A program made the position numbers and the translations under genes. Positions 42,506 to 50,492 of a stretch of 64,000 nucleotides of DNA are shown in pieces (within the stretch, counting starts at the first letter, position 1; each line of letters starts with the position of its first letter). The notes under the pieces are model-generated. The model saw only the letters and a list, made by a program, of their open reading frames with translations. It did no database searches and had not been told where the DNA came from. Source of the stretch: CAZGXI01 sp964529715 (GTDB lineage Bacteria; Chloroflexota; Anaerolineae; Aggregatilineales; Ch27); NCBI GenBank assembly GCA_964529715.1, contig CAZGXI010000026.1, forward strand, positions 19,691 to 83,690, given 5' to 3'.

Positions 42506-43330
42506 ATGTCTGCTTCTTCTGACCACTGGCGGCTGTTACGCACACCCGCCGCCGACGGCGCTTACAACATGGCGCTCGATCAGGCCATTTTAGAGCAGGT
42601 CGGCGCGGGCAACCTGCCGCCAACCCTCCGTTTTTTTGCCTGGCAACCGGCCTGCCTGTCGCTGGGACAGGCTCAATCCGGCGCAGACGTCGATCTGGAA
42701 CGGCTGCGCGCGCGCGGCTGGCAGATCGTGCGCCGCATCACCGGCGGGCGGGCCATCTTGCACACCGACGAGATCACCTACAGCGTGGCCCTGCCGCTGC
42801 ATCACCCGCTGGCGCAGGGCGACGTCGTCAGCAGCTACCGTCGCCTAAGCACGGCGCTGCTGGCAGGGGTCGAAGCCCTGGGTTTTCGGGCGCAGGCCGA
42901 CCAACGCGCTCAGGCCATCGCCAACAGCAAAGGCCCGGTGTGCTTTGAGACGCCGTCCGATTACGAGATTACCGCCAATGGGCGCAAGCTGATCGGCAGC
43001 GCGCAGGTGCGGCGGGGGAATGCCTTGCTTCAACACGGCAGCTTACCCCTGCATGGCGACATCGCCCGCATCTGCGACGCGCTGACTTTTCCCGACGACG
43101 AGACGCGCGAACAGACAAAGGTCCGTGTGCGGGCGCGCGCCGCAACCCTGGCCGACGTGTTGGGGCGAGTTGTTTCCTGGGAAGCAGCCGCAGACGCCCT
43201 GGCAGGGGCCTTCGCCGTGACGTTTGGGCTGATACTCTCGCCAGAAACTCCCTCCCCAGCAGAACAGGCCCGCGCGGAAGAGCTGCGCCGCGATGTCTAC
43301 GCCGCCGACTCGTGGACCTTTCGGCTGTAA
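42506..43330 (+). CDS. lipM: Lipoate-protein ligase A family, probably octanoyltransferase LipM
   Basis: 274 aa. The BPL/LplA fold is clear: an N-terminal NMALDQAILEQVGAG, FFAWQPACLSLGQAQ, and the signature QIVRRITGGRAILH (Arg-Arg-X-Thr-Gly-Gly). GPVCFETPSDYEI holds a Cys placed as in LipM, which uses it to carry octanoate from ACP to GcvH or E2 proteins. True lipoate ligases lack that Cys. GRKLIGSAQVRR follows as the conserved Lys region. The protein would load the lipoyl precursor for pyruvate dehydrogenase and related complexes. There is no lipA gene nearby. Confidence 0.85.
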   Translation: MSASSDHWRLLRTPAADGAYNMALDQAILEQVGAGNLPPTLRFFAWQPACLSLGQAQSGADVDLERLRARGWQIVRRITGGRAILHTDEITYSVALPLHHPLAQGDVVSSYRRLSTALLAGVEALGFRAQADQRAQAIANSKGPVCFETPSDYEITANGRKLIGSAQVRRGNALLQHGSLPLHGDIARICDALTFPDDETREQTKVRVRARAATLADVLGRVVSWEAAADALAGAFAVTFGLILSPETPSPAEQARAEELRRDVYAADSWTFRL

Positions 43331-43466
43331 TCTGCATCCGTCAAGCGCCTGCTGGTGAGGTTACACGCGGCAGTATTCGACATTTATCACTACCGACACG
43401 AGTTTATTGGCGGCAGTATATATTCTACTTTCCGAATATACTTTGCACATGCTAAGGAAAAGACCT

Positions 43467-44288
43467 ATGAACTTCATTCTCGGCGAAAAAACGTATGCCC
43501 TAATCGGGGTAGGCCGCATTGGGCGTATCCTACTGCAACAGCTATGCAAGGCCAATGTCTCCGCAGACCACATTACCGTCTGCGATGCCGACTCTGATCA
43601 GGCACAGGCGGCAGTGGCTGCATACCAGGTATCGTCCGCTGCGCTAACCGATTCGGCAATCTGCGACGCAGATGTGATCTTGTTCGCGCCTACCGTTAAA
43701 CGAGTGCCCGACGTACTCCAAACACTGTCCCCCCACTTACACGCAGGTCAGATAGTGATCTCTTTTGCTGCCGCCAATCCGTTACCCTGGCTGGAAGCCC
43801 TGGTCCCGCCCGGTGTGATCGTCGTTCGTGTCATGCCGAATGTGCCGTCGCTGGTAGGGCAGGGTATGAACCCGGTCGCCTATGGCGCGTCTGCCACCCC
43901 AGAGGCACGAGCAATCACCGAGGGCCTTTTGGACCTGCTCGGGAAGTTCGTGGTCGTTCGGGATGATCAGATGAACTGGTGTGTGGGGTTGTCCGGGGCA
44001 GCAATGCGTTCTTTGTTGCCTGTACTGGAAGGGATGATCCAGGCCGGGATTGAAGCCGGGCTTTCGCCAGAAGACGCGCGCCTGGTGGCAGGGCAGGTCA
44101 TGGCCGGAACCGGCGCACTGGCTTTGGAAACCGATCTGTCCATCGCCCAACTCAAGGACCTGACTCCCATGCAAACTGTTGATGAAACCGCCGTTGCGCA
44201 GGTGTTCTTAGAAGCAGCGCGCGGCGCAAAAGCAAAAATCGACGCCATGCAGCAGACAATCTGGGAAGGGCGGCCTCAGGCGGTGTAA
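43467..44288 (+). CDS. Pyrroline-5-carboxylate reductase-like oxidoreductase
   Basis: 273 aa from an ATG at 43467 after AAGGAA. The NADP-binding start is YALIGVGRIGRILLQQL. Then come VRVMPNVPSLVGQGM (conserved PNxP region) and the ProC dimerisation segment GLSGAAMRSLLPVLEGMIQAGIEAGL, with TGALALETDLSIAQLKDL. ProC makes proline from pyrroline-5-carboxylate. The usual SPGG in the C-terminal helix is not obvious, so a ProC-like NADPH imine reductase of different substrate is possible. About 90 bp upstream of the start are AT-rich compared with the region. Confidence 0.75.
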   Translation: MNFILGEKTYALIGVGRIGRILLQQLCKANVSADHITVCDADSDQAQAAVAAYQVSSAALTDSAICDADVILFAPTVKRVPDVLQTLSPHLHAGQIVISFAAANPLPWLEALVPPGVIVVRVMPNVPSLVGQGMNPVAYGASATPEARAITEGLLDLLGKFVVVRDDQMNWCVGLSGAAMRSLLPVLEGMIQAGIEAGLSPEDARLVAGQVMAGTGALALETDLSIAQLKDLTPMQTVDETAVAQVFLEAARGAKAKIDAMQQTIWEGRPQAV

Positions 44289-44352
44289 AGTCGATCATCG
44301 CGGTAGCAGCGGAGTGCACTCTGCTGCTACCACCATGCTGGAAAGGACCCGT

Positions 44353-45405
44353 CTACAATCGGATGACCGTCCCGCAGTAGGCGCAGGCGATCTCGCGCTG
44401 CCCGGCAACGATCTGCGGCAGGGTCGCGCCGCAAACGTGGCAGGCCGTCGGCGCGTTGCGCAGCGCCTCCAACATCTCCGGATCGGGCGGCACGGCGCGC
44501 TCGTCGGTCGTTTCGCCTCGCACCATGCGCTGAATCTGCGCCGCCCAGGACTTGCAGTTGGCGCCGCCCTTCACCTCGACGGTGATCTGGGCGAAGCGCG
44601 CGCCGGGCCGCAGGGTGAAATAGAGCATGTCTTTGCCGCCGAACAACCCCTTGTTCTCTGCTTTCACCTGCTCAATCGTGTTGAGCGGAATGTCCCACTC
44701 CAACTCCTGCACCTTCTTGCCGCCGAACAACCCCAGCGTCTTGCCGGTGGTTTCCTTCTGCTCGAAGATCAGGCGTTGATCGGTCAGGTAGAGGATGCCA
44801 TCGGGGTCTTCTTTGCCCTTGCCGCTGGCGACCCATTCGGCCTTCGCCGCCAGAAAGAGCGCCTCCCCGGCCAGGAAGGGGAAGCTGGCCTCATCCTTCT
44901 GGTCCAGATACCAGCCAATGTCCTGAAGCTGACGCACGGTCTGATCAACGTCGTTCGCCAGGGTCTGGAACACCGCTTTGACACGCTCCTCGGCGGCCTT
45001 GAGCTTGGCCTCGGCGTCGGCGATCTCACGTTCCAGGGTTGGCAGCAAGCCGCCCAGCACCAAGGGCGATTTGGCAGCCCCTTCGGCTTTGCGCAGCGAT
45101 TGTTCGGCCTGCTGCACTTCGCCGCGTAATTCCGCGCTCACGCGCGCGATGGTCTGCCGGGCGTCGCGCGAGACGTCTTCCCAGTGGCGGGCCAGGGTTT
45201 GCGCCTTGTTCTCCAGGTAAGCCGCAAAGACGTACCCCCGGTTGCGAATTCGCTCAATGTCTCCCGGCAGAGCGGCCACCTTGCCGGCAATACTGCTAAT
45301 CTGCCGGGTGATCTCGGTGAAGTTCACCCGCTCCAACAGGTCATTGAAGCGGCTCTTGAGGGCCTCGAACTGGCCGGTCAACGGGCTGGGTTCTTTCGCG
45401 GTCAT
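44353..45405 (-). CDS. Coiled-coil protein with GRAM/PH-like domain and C-terminal zinc ribbon
   Basis: 350 aa. Residues about 5-165 are mostly helical with strong heptads (REIADAEAKLKAAEERVKAVF). Residues about 190-290 look like a beta-barrel of GRAM/PH type (DGILYLTDQRLIFEQKE, and the GLFGGKKVQELEWDIPLNTIEQV strands). The C-terminus carries a zinc ribbon, CHVCG-X(13)-CAYCG. It has no signal or membrane helix. GRAM-like domains bind lipids or act as membrane-proximal adaptors. The specific role is unknown. It is convergent with the ProC-like gene and divergent from hisI. Confidence 0.8.
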   Translation of the reverse strand: MTAKEPSPLTGQFEALKSRFNDLLERVNFTEITRQISSIAGKVAALPGDIERIRNRGYVFAAYLENKAQTLARHWEDVSRDARQTIARVSAELRGEVQQAEQSLRKAEGAAKSPLVLGGLLPTLEREIADAEAKLKAAEERVKAVFQTLANDVDQTVRQLQDIGWYLDQKDEASFPFLAGEALFLAAKAEWVASGKGKEDPDGILYLTDQRLIFEQKETTGKTLGLFGGKKVQELEWDIPLNTIEQVKAENKGLFGGKDMLYFTLRPGARFAQITVEVKGGANCKSWAAQIQRMVRGETTDERAVPPDPEMLEALRNAPTACHVCGATLPQIVAGQREIACAYCGTVIRL

Positions 45406-45553
45406 CGGTCCGGCAATCCTTTCGGTAAAATATCCCAGGCGTATCGGATTGGCCCATTCTGGATGACTTTCGTGGGTGTGTCAAACGGCGAGAGCCAAAA
45501 TGTGAAAAGTATCACCTTTGCGCCGCAAAGCGCGACAGCAGCGGCGCACGTTC

Positions 45554-45562
45554 TGGTACAAT
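45554..45562 (+). promoter_or_regulatory. Extended -10 element of hisI
   Basis: TGG then TACAAT (45557-45562), 31 bp before the hisI ATG. The spacer to any -35 is poor. Confidence 0.4.
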
Positions 45563-45593
45563 TACCCTGAAAACCTCAGCCAGGAGATGTGCC

Positions 45594-45935
45594 ATGTTCG
45601 ACGACTCGATCCTCCAATGGGACGCGCGCGGCCTCATCCCTGCCGTCATCCAAGACGCCGACACCGGCCAGGTGCTCATGGTCGCCTGGATGAACCCGGA
45701 GGCGCTGGCCCAGACGCGCGCGACGGGCCAGACTCATTTCTGGAGCCGCAGCCGGAACGCGCTGTGGCACAAGGGCGCGACCTCCGGCAACACGCAGGAC
45801 GTCGTGGCGATCTACGCCGACTGCGACGGCGACACGCTGCTGGTGAAGGTGCACCCGGCGGGTCCGGCCTGCCACACCGGGGAGGTAAGCTGTTTTTTCC
45901 GTGAACTGGACGGCGGGGAGGAAACGCATGGCTAA
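45594..45935 (+). CDS. hisI: Phosphoribosyl-AMP cyclohydrolase
   Basis: 113 aa, ATG at 45594 with CAGGAGATG just before. It has the family core: LMVAWMNPEALAQTRATGQTHFWSRSR, then the zinc ligand region DCDGDTLLVKVHPAGPACHTG (Cys/Asp/His). It opens the purine ring of phosphoribosyl-AMP, the third step of histidine synthesis. It overlaps hisE by 8 bp, so the two are translated together, and the HisE function is a separate protein here rather than a fusion. No other his gene is in the window. Confidence 0.93.
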   Translation: MFDDSILQWDARGLIPAVIQDADTGQVLMVAWMNPEALAQTRATGQTHFWSRSRNALWHKGATSGNTQDVVAIYADCDGDTLLVKVHPAGPACHTGEVSCFFRELDGGEETHG

Positions 45936-46224
45936 ATTCAACTTCATCGACGAGCTATTCGATCTGATCATGGAGCGCAAGGCCCACGCGCTGGAAGGGT
46001 CGTACACCAACCGGCTGCTCGACGCCGGGGTGAGCAAGATCGCGCAGAAGGTGGGCGAGGAGGCGGTCGAAGTGGTGATCGCGGCGCTCAACCAGGGCGA
46101 ACAGCGCACGGTGGAGGAATTGGCCGACCTGGTGTATCACTGCCTGGTGCTGATGGCGGCCCGGAACCTGACGCCGGACATGGTGCGCGCCGAACTGGAA
46201 CGGCGCCACTGGCCGAAGGAATAG
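45928..46224 (+). CDS. hisE: Phosphoribosyl-ATP pyrophosphatase
   Basis: 98 aa from an ATG at 45928, with GGAGGAAACGC before it, in the 3' end of hisI. The helical EEAVEVVIAALNQGEQRTVEELADLVYHCLVLM is the MazG-like core with its metal-binding acidic residues. It removes pyrophosphate from phosphoribosyl-ATP, the step before hisI. Length and order hisI-hisE are normal. A longer frame starting at 45901 lacks a ribosome binding site. Confidence 0.93.
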   Translation: MAKFNFIDELFDLIMERKAHALEGSYTNRLLDAGVSKIAQKVGEEAVEVVIAALNQGEQRTVEELADLVYHCLVLMAARNLTPDMVRAELERRHWPKE

Positions 46225-46233
46225 ATAGCCCGG

Positions 46234-46430
46234 CTACCCGCGCGGCGCGCGCGCCATCGCCCAGTAGGGTATGCCCTGCAAGTCGCCTTTCCCCACGACG
46301 GCAAACCCGCGCCTTTCGTAGAAGGCGACGTTCGGCGCGGTCATCGTTTCCAGGTAGCACGGCTCAGCGCCTCGGCGGCCTGCGCGATCTGGGTGACTTG
46401 CAGGCGCACGGCCTGTGCTGACTCCGGCAT
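46234..46430 (-). pseudogene. Decayed GNAT acetyltransferase
   Basis: An ATG at 46430 with GGAGAG upstream starts MPESAQAVRLQVTQIAQAAE and soon meets a stop. Another frame then carries only the last part of a GNAT domain: EPCYLETMTAPNVAFYERRG followed by FAVVGKGDLQGIPYWAMA. So the gene has kept its start signals and its tail but lost the middle and the frame. It lies between hisE and the cellulase-like gene. Confidence 0.65.
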
Positions 46431-46442
46431 GATGGGTCTCTC

Positions 46443-47531
46443 CTACGGCAGCGCCCCGTTGTGGATGATCTCCGTCAGGCGGCGGTGCCAGTCGGCGTCT
46501 CTCCACATCCCTACGAACTGCGGGCCGCAAAAGTTGCTCGTGGCGATGGCGGCCCACCGCCCGGTCGCGGACGCATTGCGCACCCCGAACTCACACAGCT
46601 CCTTGATCCAGTCCCAGTGGAGCAGCGGCCAGTCCTTGTAATCGACGATGGCCCAGCACTCGGTCGTGATCAGCGGCAGGCCGGATTTGCGCCCCCACGC
46701 CGCCAGCAGATCGATGCCGCGCTTGAGGCCGGCCTGCCAGTAGTCGGGCCGCGCGCGGTAGGCAGCTTCGCCCTTGAGGACGAGGTTGTCGTAGCCGGTG
46801 GACTCGAACCGCTCGAAGTTGTAGCCAACGATCTGATAGAACTCGGTCATGTGGGTCATCCACAGATGCGGTTCCAGCAGGTCGAAGCAGGATACGTCCT
46901 CGCTCTCCCAGGTGTCGTACTCGGTGGTGAAGGAGAAGCAGTAGTCCAACTGCGGATAGGCTGCCCGCACGACGGCTATCGAGTCGCGCATCCAGCGCGC
47001 GCCCTCCGGCGAGACGCGCCTGAACTGTGGATCGCGCAGCCAGGGCGCGAAGATGTCCAGCGGGAACTCGTTGCACAGGTCCACATAGAGGATCGCGTCC
47101 AGCAGGCCGGCCTCGGCAATGGTGTCGAGCGTGGCTTTCCAGATGTTGCCCAGGTCTGCCGGGGTGCGAATGTTCATGCGCACGTCGTCGCGGTCCTGGC
47201 GGAACCAGCTCGACAGGCCCACGCGCAGGCCGCGCCGCGCGCACGCCTCGATGAAGCGATTGAGATGCGGTTGCACGCGCACCCGGTTGAGCGCCGGGCT
47301 GCCCCAGGTCTGCTGGTTCCAAAGCGGCAACAATTCCCACTCGCGCGTCGGATCGACGGCCACGAGATGCGGGGCCGCTTCGATGCGCACGGCGTCATAA
47401 CCGCGCGCCTTCAGGTCGTCAAGCGCCTGCTCCCAGTCCTCGTAGCCCGCGCCGGGCCAGCGGCGCTCCAGCCAGGAAAAGTCCCACATCGTGATCGCCA
47501 GCGGGTAGGTCAGCTTGACGTTCTTGAGCAT
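46443..47531 (-). CDS. Cellulase-like (beta/alpha)8 family protein
   Basis: 362 aa, ATG at 47531 after CCGGAGACG. A TIM barrel is evident: DDLKARGYDAVRIEAAPHLVA, RRGLRVGLSSWFRQD, DAILYVDLCNEFPLDIFAPW with a candidate acid/base Glu, and PLITTECWAIVDYKDWPL with a candidate nucleophile Glu. This matches the sugar-binding cellulase-like family (PF12876-type). There is no signal peptide, so the protein is cytoplasmic, and a plant-wall cellulase role is unlikely. The substrate is unknown. Confidence 0.8.
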   Translation of the reverse strand: MLKNVKLTYPLAITMWDFSWLERRWPGAGYEDWEQALDDLKARGYDAVRIEAAPHLVAVDPTREWELLPLWNQQTWGSPALNRVRVQPHLNRFIEACARRGLRVGLSSWFRQDRDDVRMNIRTPADLGNIWKATLDTIAEAGLLDAILYVDLCNEFPLDIFAPWLRDPQFRRVSPEGARWMRDSIAVVRAAYPQLDYCFSFTTEYDTWESEDVSCFDLLEPHLWMTHMTEFYQIVGYNFERFESTGYDNLVLKGEAAYRARPDYWQAGLKRGIDLLAAWGRKSGLPLITTECWAIVDYKDWPLLHWDWIKELCEFGVRNASATGRWAAIATSNFCGPQFVGMWRDADWHRRLTEIIHNGALP

Positions 47532-47560
47532 CGGCGCGTCTCCGGGGAAAAAAGCCGGCC

Positions 47561-48496
47561 TTACTGCGGCTCCGGATGGATTGTGACATCTGCGCCAGGG
47601 GCGATGTTGCGAATCGCCGCCTCCATCTCGTCCAGCCGGGTGTGGACTTCGGTCAGTGGCAATGTGCCGTCCAGCACAACGTGCACGTCGATGAACAGGT
47701 GCGGCCCCGACGGGCGGACACGCACCTGGTGGCAGTTCACCACGCCGGGGAAAGCTCCGACAGCCTGCTCAATCCGAGCGACCAGTTCGGGGGAAGCCGT
47801 ATCCAGCAGCCCGTCAACGGTCCGCCGCCCCAACCGCAGGCTGACCCCGATCACGATCAGCGCCACTCCCAGCGCCGCGACCGCATCGGCCTGGGCCAGG
47901 AAAGCCAGCGCCGGGACATTTTCTGCCACCACCACCCCGATCAGGCCCAGGATAACCACCGATGAACTCCAGATGTCCGTGCTGAAGTGCAGTGCGTCGG
48001 CTTCGAGCGCCTGGCTGTTGTGTTTTTGGGCCGCGTGCATCAGCACGCGCGAGCGCGAGAAGTCGATGGCGATGGACGTGCCCATGACGATGAACGCCCA
48101 GATGGAAACCTCGACCTGAACTTCTTTGAAGAACAACCGCTGTATGGCCTCGTAGATAATCCAGGCGCAGGTCAGCAGCAGCAGGAACGTTTCAAACAGG
48201 GCGGAGAGGTTTTCGATTTTGCCGTGCCCATAGCGATGTCTGGCGTCGGCGGGCTTTTCTGAAATGCGCACCGCCAGGAACGTCACCAGCGCAGCCACCA
48301 AGTCCAGGGCAGAGTGGGCCGCCTCAGAGAGGATACCCAGGCTGCCGGTCATGACGCCGACCACGATCTTGAACGTCGTCAGCCCGACCGCTGCAACTAC
48401 CGAACTGAGCGCCGCCGCGCGCTTTTCGCGGTCGGCGGTCATACGACGGGCAGCAATCTCTTCCTCAACGGTCAATGAAGGCGTAGTCGCCGTCAT
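47561..48496 (-). CDS. Cation diffusion facilitator (CDF) metal exporter
   Basis: 311 aa. The ribosome binding site CAGGAGGAAATA is excellent. Helix 2 holds HSALD (His61, Asp65), the loop has RHRYGHGKIE, and helix 5 has HFSTD, the second half of the metal site. The C-terminal domain (about 215-311) is the cytoplasmic metallochaperone-like dimer domain, with VRPSGPHLFIDVHVVLDG. His/Asp sites indicate Zn, Fe, Mn, Cd or Co as possible ions. It exports metal in exchange for protons. It follows the hydrogenase protease on the same strand but is separated by 181 bp. Confidence 0.92.
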   Translation of the reverse strand: MTATTPSLTVEEEIAARRMTADREKRAAALSSVVAAVGLTTFKIVVGVMTGSLGILSEAAHSALDLVAALVTFLAVRISEKPADARHRYGHGKIENLSALFETFLLLLTCAWIIYEAIQRLFFKEVQVEVSIWAFIVMGTSIAIDFSRSRVLMHAAQKHNSQALEADALHFSTDIWSSSVVILGLIGVVVAENVPALAFLAQADAVAALGVALIVIGVSLRLGRRTVDGLLDTASPELVARIEQAVGAFPGVVNCHQVRVRPSGPHLFIDVHVVLDGTLPLTEVHTRLDEMEAAIRNIAPGADVTIHPEPQ

Positions 48497-48677
48497 TATT
48501 TCCTCCTGCCCGAATCTCTGGGTAATTCATCCGAACTGTAGTGAGCAAGAGTCATTCTGAGACTTTATATTGCGGCGGGAAAGTGCCGTTTGACAAGGAA
48601 TGATCCCCCGAATGACATGACCGATTTCAGCCCACCGCACCCAGCACCTACGTTCTGGGCAGGTGAGCTACGCGGCT

Positions 48678-49220
48678 TTAGCCGCTGTAGAGTGTTTCAT
48701 ACAGGCTCGCCGCCACCGCGTCTGCCACCGCGCGCACGGCAGGCGTCGGCGGCGCGTCGAACGCCGTGCTGCCCGGTTGAATGCCCAGCAGCGCCACCGC
48801 GCAGCCGAGTTCGGAAACCAGGTAGCCCGCCAACACGTACAGGGGCAAAGCGTGGGTGGAGGCACTCAAGCCACTGGTTTCGCGCCAGTCCAGCCAGCGG
48901 ACCGTGCCGGGCGGTTCGCCCAGGTCTGCCGCATCGACCAGCAGCACCAGGTCCGGTGCGAACCGCCGCACCGCCCCGGTGACGTTCTCCGGCGCAGGCC
49001 CGGCGTCAATAACCAGGCATAGGGGCGACGTATGTGTCGCCCCTATGTTTGCCTTGATCGTATACTCCTGCAACCGCCGCGCTGCCAGCACCCCGGCGGC
49101 GTCGTCGCCGCGCAGGTCATGGCCGATGCCCACCACGACCACGCGCGGCGGGCGGTTATTTCGGTTCGCCAGTTCCGTTAGAACCGCCGTTAGCGAGGCT
49201 TGCCATGACGGCCTGGACAT
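48678..49220 (-). CDS. hycI: Hydrogenase maturation protease (HycI/M52 type), with an inserted palindrome
   Basis: 180 aa from the ATG at 49220, whose first 65 bases overlap the ferredoxin gene. VVVVGIGHDLRGDDAAGVLAARRLQ with Gly-Asp-Asp is the metal-binding signature of M52 proteases. LVIDAGPAPENVTGAVRRFAPDLVLLVDAAD matches the second Asp and third site. It removes the C-terminal tail of the NiFe large subunit after Ni insertion. Between ARRLQ and LVIDAG there are about 12 extra residues (ANIGATHTSPL) encoded by a perfect 12-bp palindrome at 49018-49047, so the protein tolerates a repeat insertion. It ends the hydrogenase operon. Confidence 0.88.
   Translation of the reverse strand: MSRPSWQASLTAVLTELANRNNRPPRVVVVGIGHDLRGDDAAGVLAARRLQEYTIKANIGATHTSPLCLVIDAGPAPENVTGAVRRFAPDLVLLVDAADLGEPPGTVRWLDWRETSGLSASTHALPLYVLAGYLVSELGCAVALLGIQPGSTAFDAPPTPAVRAVADAVAASLYETLYSG
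49018..49047. repeat. Perfect 12-bp palindrome in frame inside hycI (family E)
   Basis: CATAGGGGCGAC, six bases, GTCGCCCCTATG. It has the same core as the hairpin at 27518-27537. Thirty bases, so it keeps the reading frame. Confidence 0.8.
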
Positions 49221-49584
49221 CGGCTTCGGCTCCGTAGAGGATTTCAAAGTCGTCTTTGCCCAACTGCGCCAGTTCCCACCTATCGTTTGCCAGCTTCATG
49301 CATTCCTGGCGACAGCTTGCCACGCACTGTGCGCAGAAGGTGCAGCGATCCACATGATAGCGCACCACGAACCGCTTGGCCTTCTTGTCGAGCACGATGT
49401 TCTCAATGGCGTTGGCCGGGCAGTCCTTGACGCACAGGCCGCAGCCGGTGCAGTTGGTCGGGTCGTAGAGCAGCATCCCGCGCAGGTGTTCCGGCGTCTT
49501 GGTGCGCTCGAAGGGATACTGTTGCGTGACCGGCTTCCGGCGCAACGATTCCCACAGGTCACTCAACATGGTTGCGAATTTCAT
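49156..49584 (-). CDS. Hydrogenase ferredoxin subunit (HycF/EchF/NuoI-like, two [4Fe-4S])
   Basis: 142 aa from the ATG at 49584, overlapping the membrane-subunit stop as ATGA. Two 4Fe-4S motifs are present: CTGCGLCVKDCP and CTFCAQCVASCRQEC. These carry electrons between a soluble donor and the small subunit. The N-terminal 35 residues hold an amphipathic helix (MKFATMLSDLWESLRRKP). The C-terminal part is acidic. Its 3' end overlaps hycI. No separate diaphorase subunits exist in the window, so the donor may be ferredoxin. Confidence 0.92.
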   Translation of the reverse strand: MKFATMLSDLWESLRRKPVTQQYPFERTKTPEHLRGMLLYDPTNCTGCGLCVKDCPANAIENIVLDKKAKRFVVRYHVDRCTFCAQCVASCRQECMKLANDRWELAQLGKDDFEILYGAEADVQAVMASLANGGSNGTGEPK

Positions 49585-50492
49585 GCCATAACCTCGGTTA
49601 CAATGGTAAACAGGAGTTGCGCCAGCGCCAGCAGCGTGCCATAGCGCCACCACAGGCCTACGGTCTGCTCGATGCGCAGGCGCGCGAAGAGCGATTGCAG
49701 CGCCGCCACCACTGCCAGCAGCAGCAGCGTTTTGCCGAAGAACGCAATCGGGTCAGACACGCCGCCCAGATAGAAGGCGGCCACCAGCGCCAGCCCGACG
49801 ATCAGTTCCACCCCTTTGCCCAGCCGGAACATGGCGTAGCCGCGCCCGCTGTACTCGGTGAGCGCCCCGGCCACGATCTCGGTTTCGGCCTCTGGCGCGT
49901 CGAAGGGCGGCATTTCCAGCTTGCCCATCAGCCCGATCAGTGCCACGACGAAGCCAACCGGCTGCGTGAGCGCCAGCAGGCGTGTATCGGCATACGCGGC
50001 GATCTGGCCGATCTGCCAACTTCCCACCACAATCGCCGGCCCCAGCAGCGCCAGCAAGAACGGCGCCTCGTAGGAGAACAATTGCGTCAGCGTGCGCGTC
50101 GCACCGATCAGCGAGAAGCGGTCGATGGTGTTCGCGCCGCCCAGACCGATGCACAGCGTCATCAGGCTGAGCAGATACACGGTCACGATCAGGTCGCCGG
50201 GGAAGCTGTAGCTGGGCGGCAATCCTGCCAGCGGCACGTACAAGGCAGCGGTCAGCGCCCCGGCTAGCGCCACCATCGGCAGGCCCAGAAACAGGAAGGG
50301 ATTCGCACCGTCCGGCACAACCTCTTCCTTTGCCAGCAGCTTCAGCACGTCGGCAAACGGCTGGAACCAGCGCGGCCCGATGCGGTTTTGCAACCGCGCC
50401 ACCAGCTTGCGGTCCACCCATTCATACACCAGCCCCAGCAGCAGCAGGAACAGGCCGCCGGGGAAGATCAACAGGGCAATCAGCGGGTTCAT
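49581..50492 (-). CDS. Hydrogenase membrane subunit, NuoH/HycD-like
   Basis: 303 aa. The ATG at 50492 overlaps the large-subunit stop (ATGA). About eight membrane helices are visible. The cytoplasmic loop VDRKLVARLQNRIGPRWFQPF (Arg-rich, Gly-Pro) and KEEVVPDGANP are the most conserved of the family. PPFDAPEAETEIVAGALTEYSG holds the Glu residues that line the quinone-like cavity of complex I and the proton route of Ech hydrogenases. It anchors the peripheral subunits to the membrane. Confidence 0.93.
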   Translation of the reverse strand: MNPLIALLIFPGGLFLLLLGLVYEWVDRKLVARLQNRIGPRWFQPFADVLKLLAKEEVVPDGANPFLFLGLPMVALAGALTAALYVPLAGLPPSYSFPGDLIVTVYLLSLMTLCIGLGGANTIDRFSLIGATRTLTQLFSYEAPFLLALLGPAIVVGSWQIGQIAAYADTRLLALTQPVGFVVALIGLMGKLEMPPFDAPEAETEIVAGALTEYSGRGYAMFRLGKGVELIVGLALVAAFYLGGVSDPIAFFGKTLLLLAVVAALQSLFARLRIEQTVGLWWRYGTLLALAQLLFTIVTEVMA

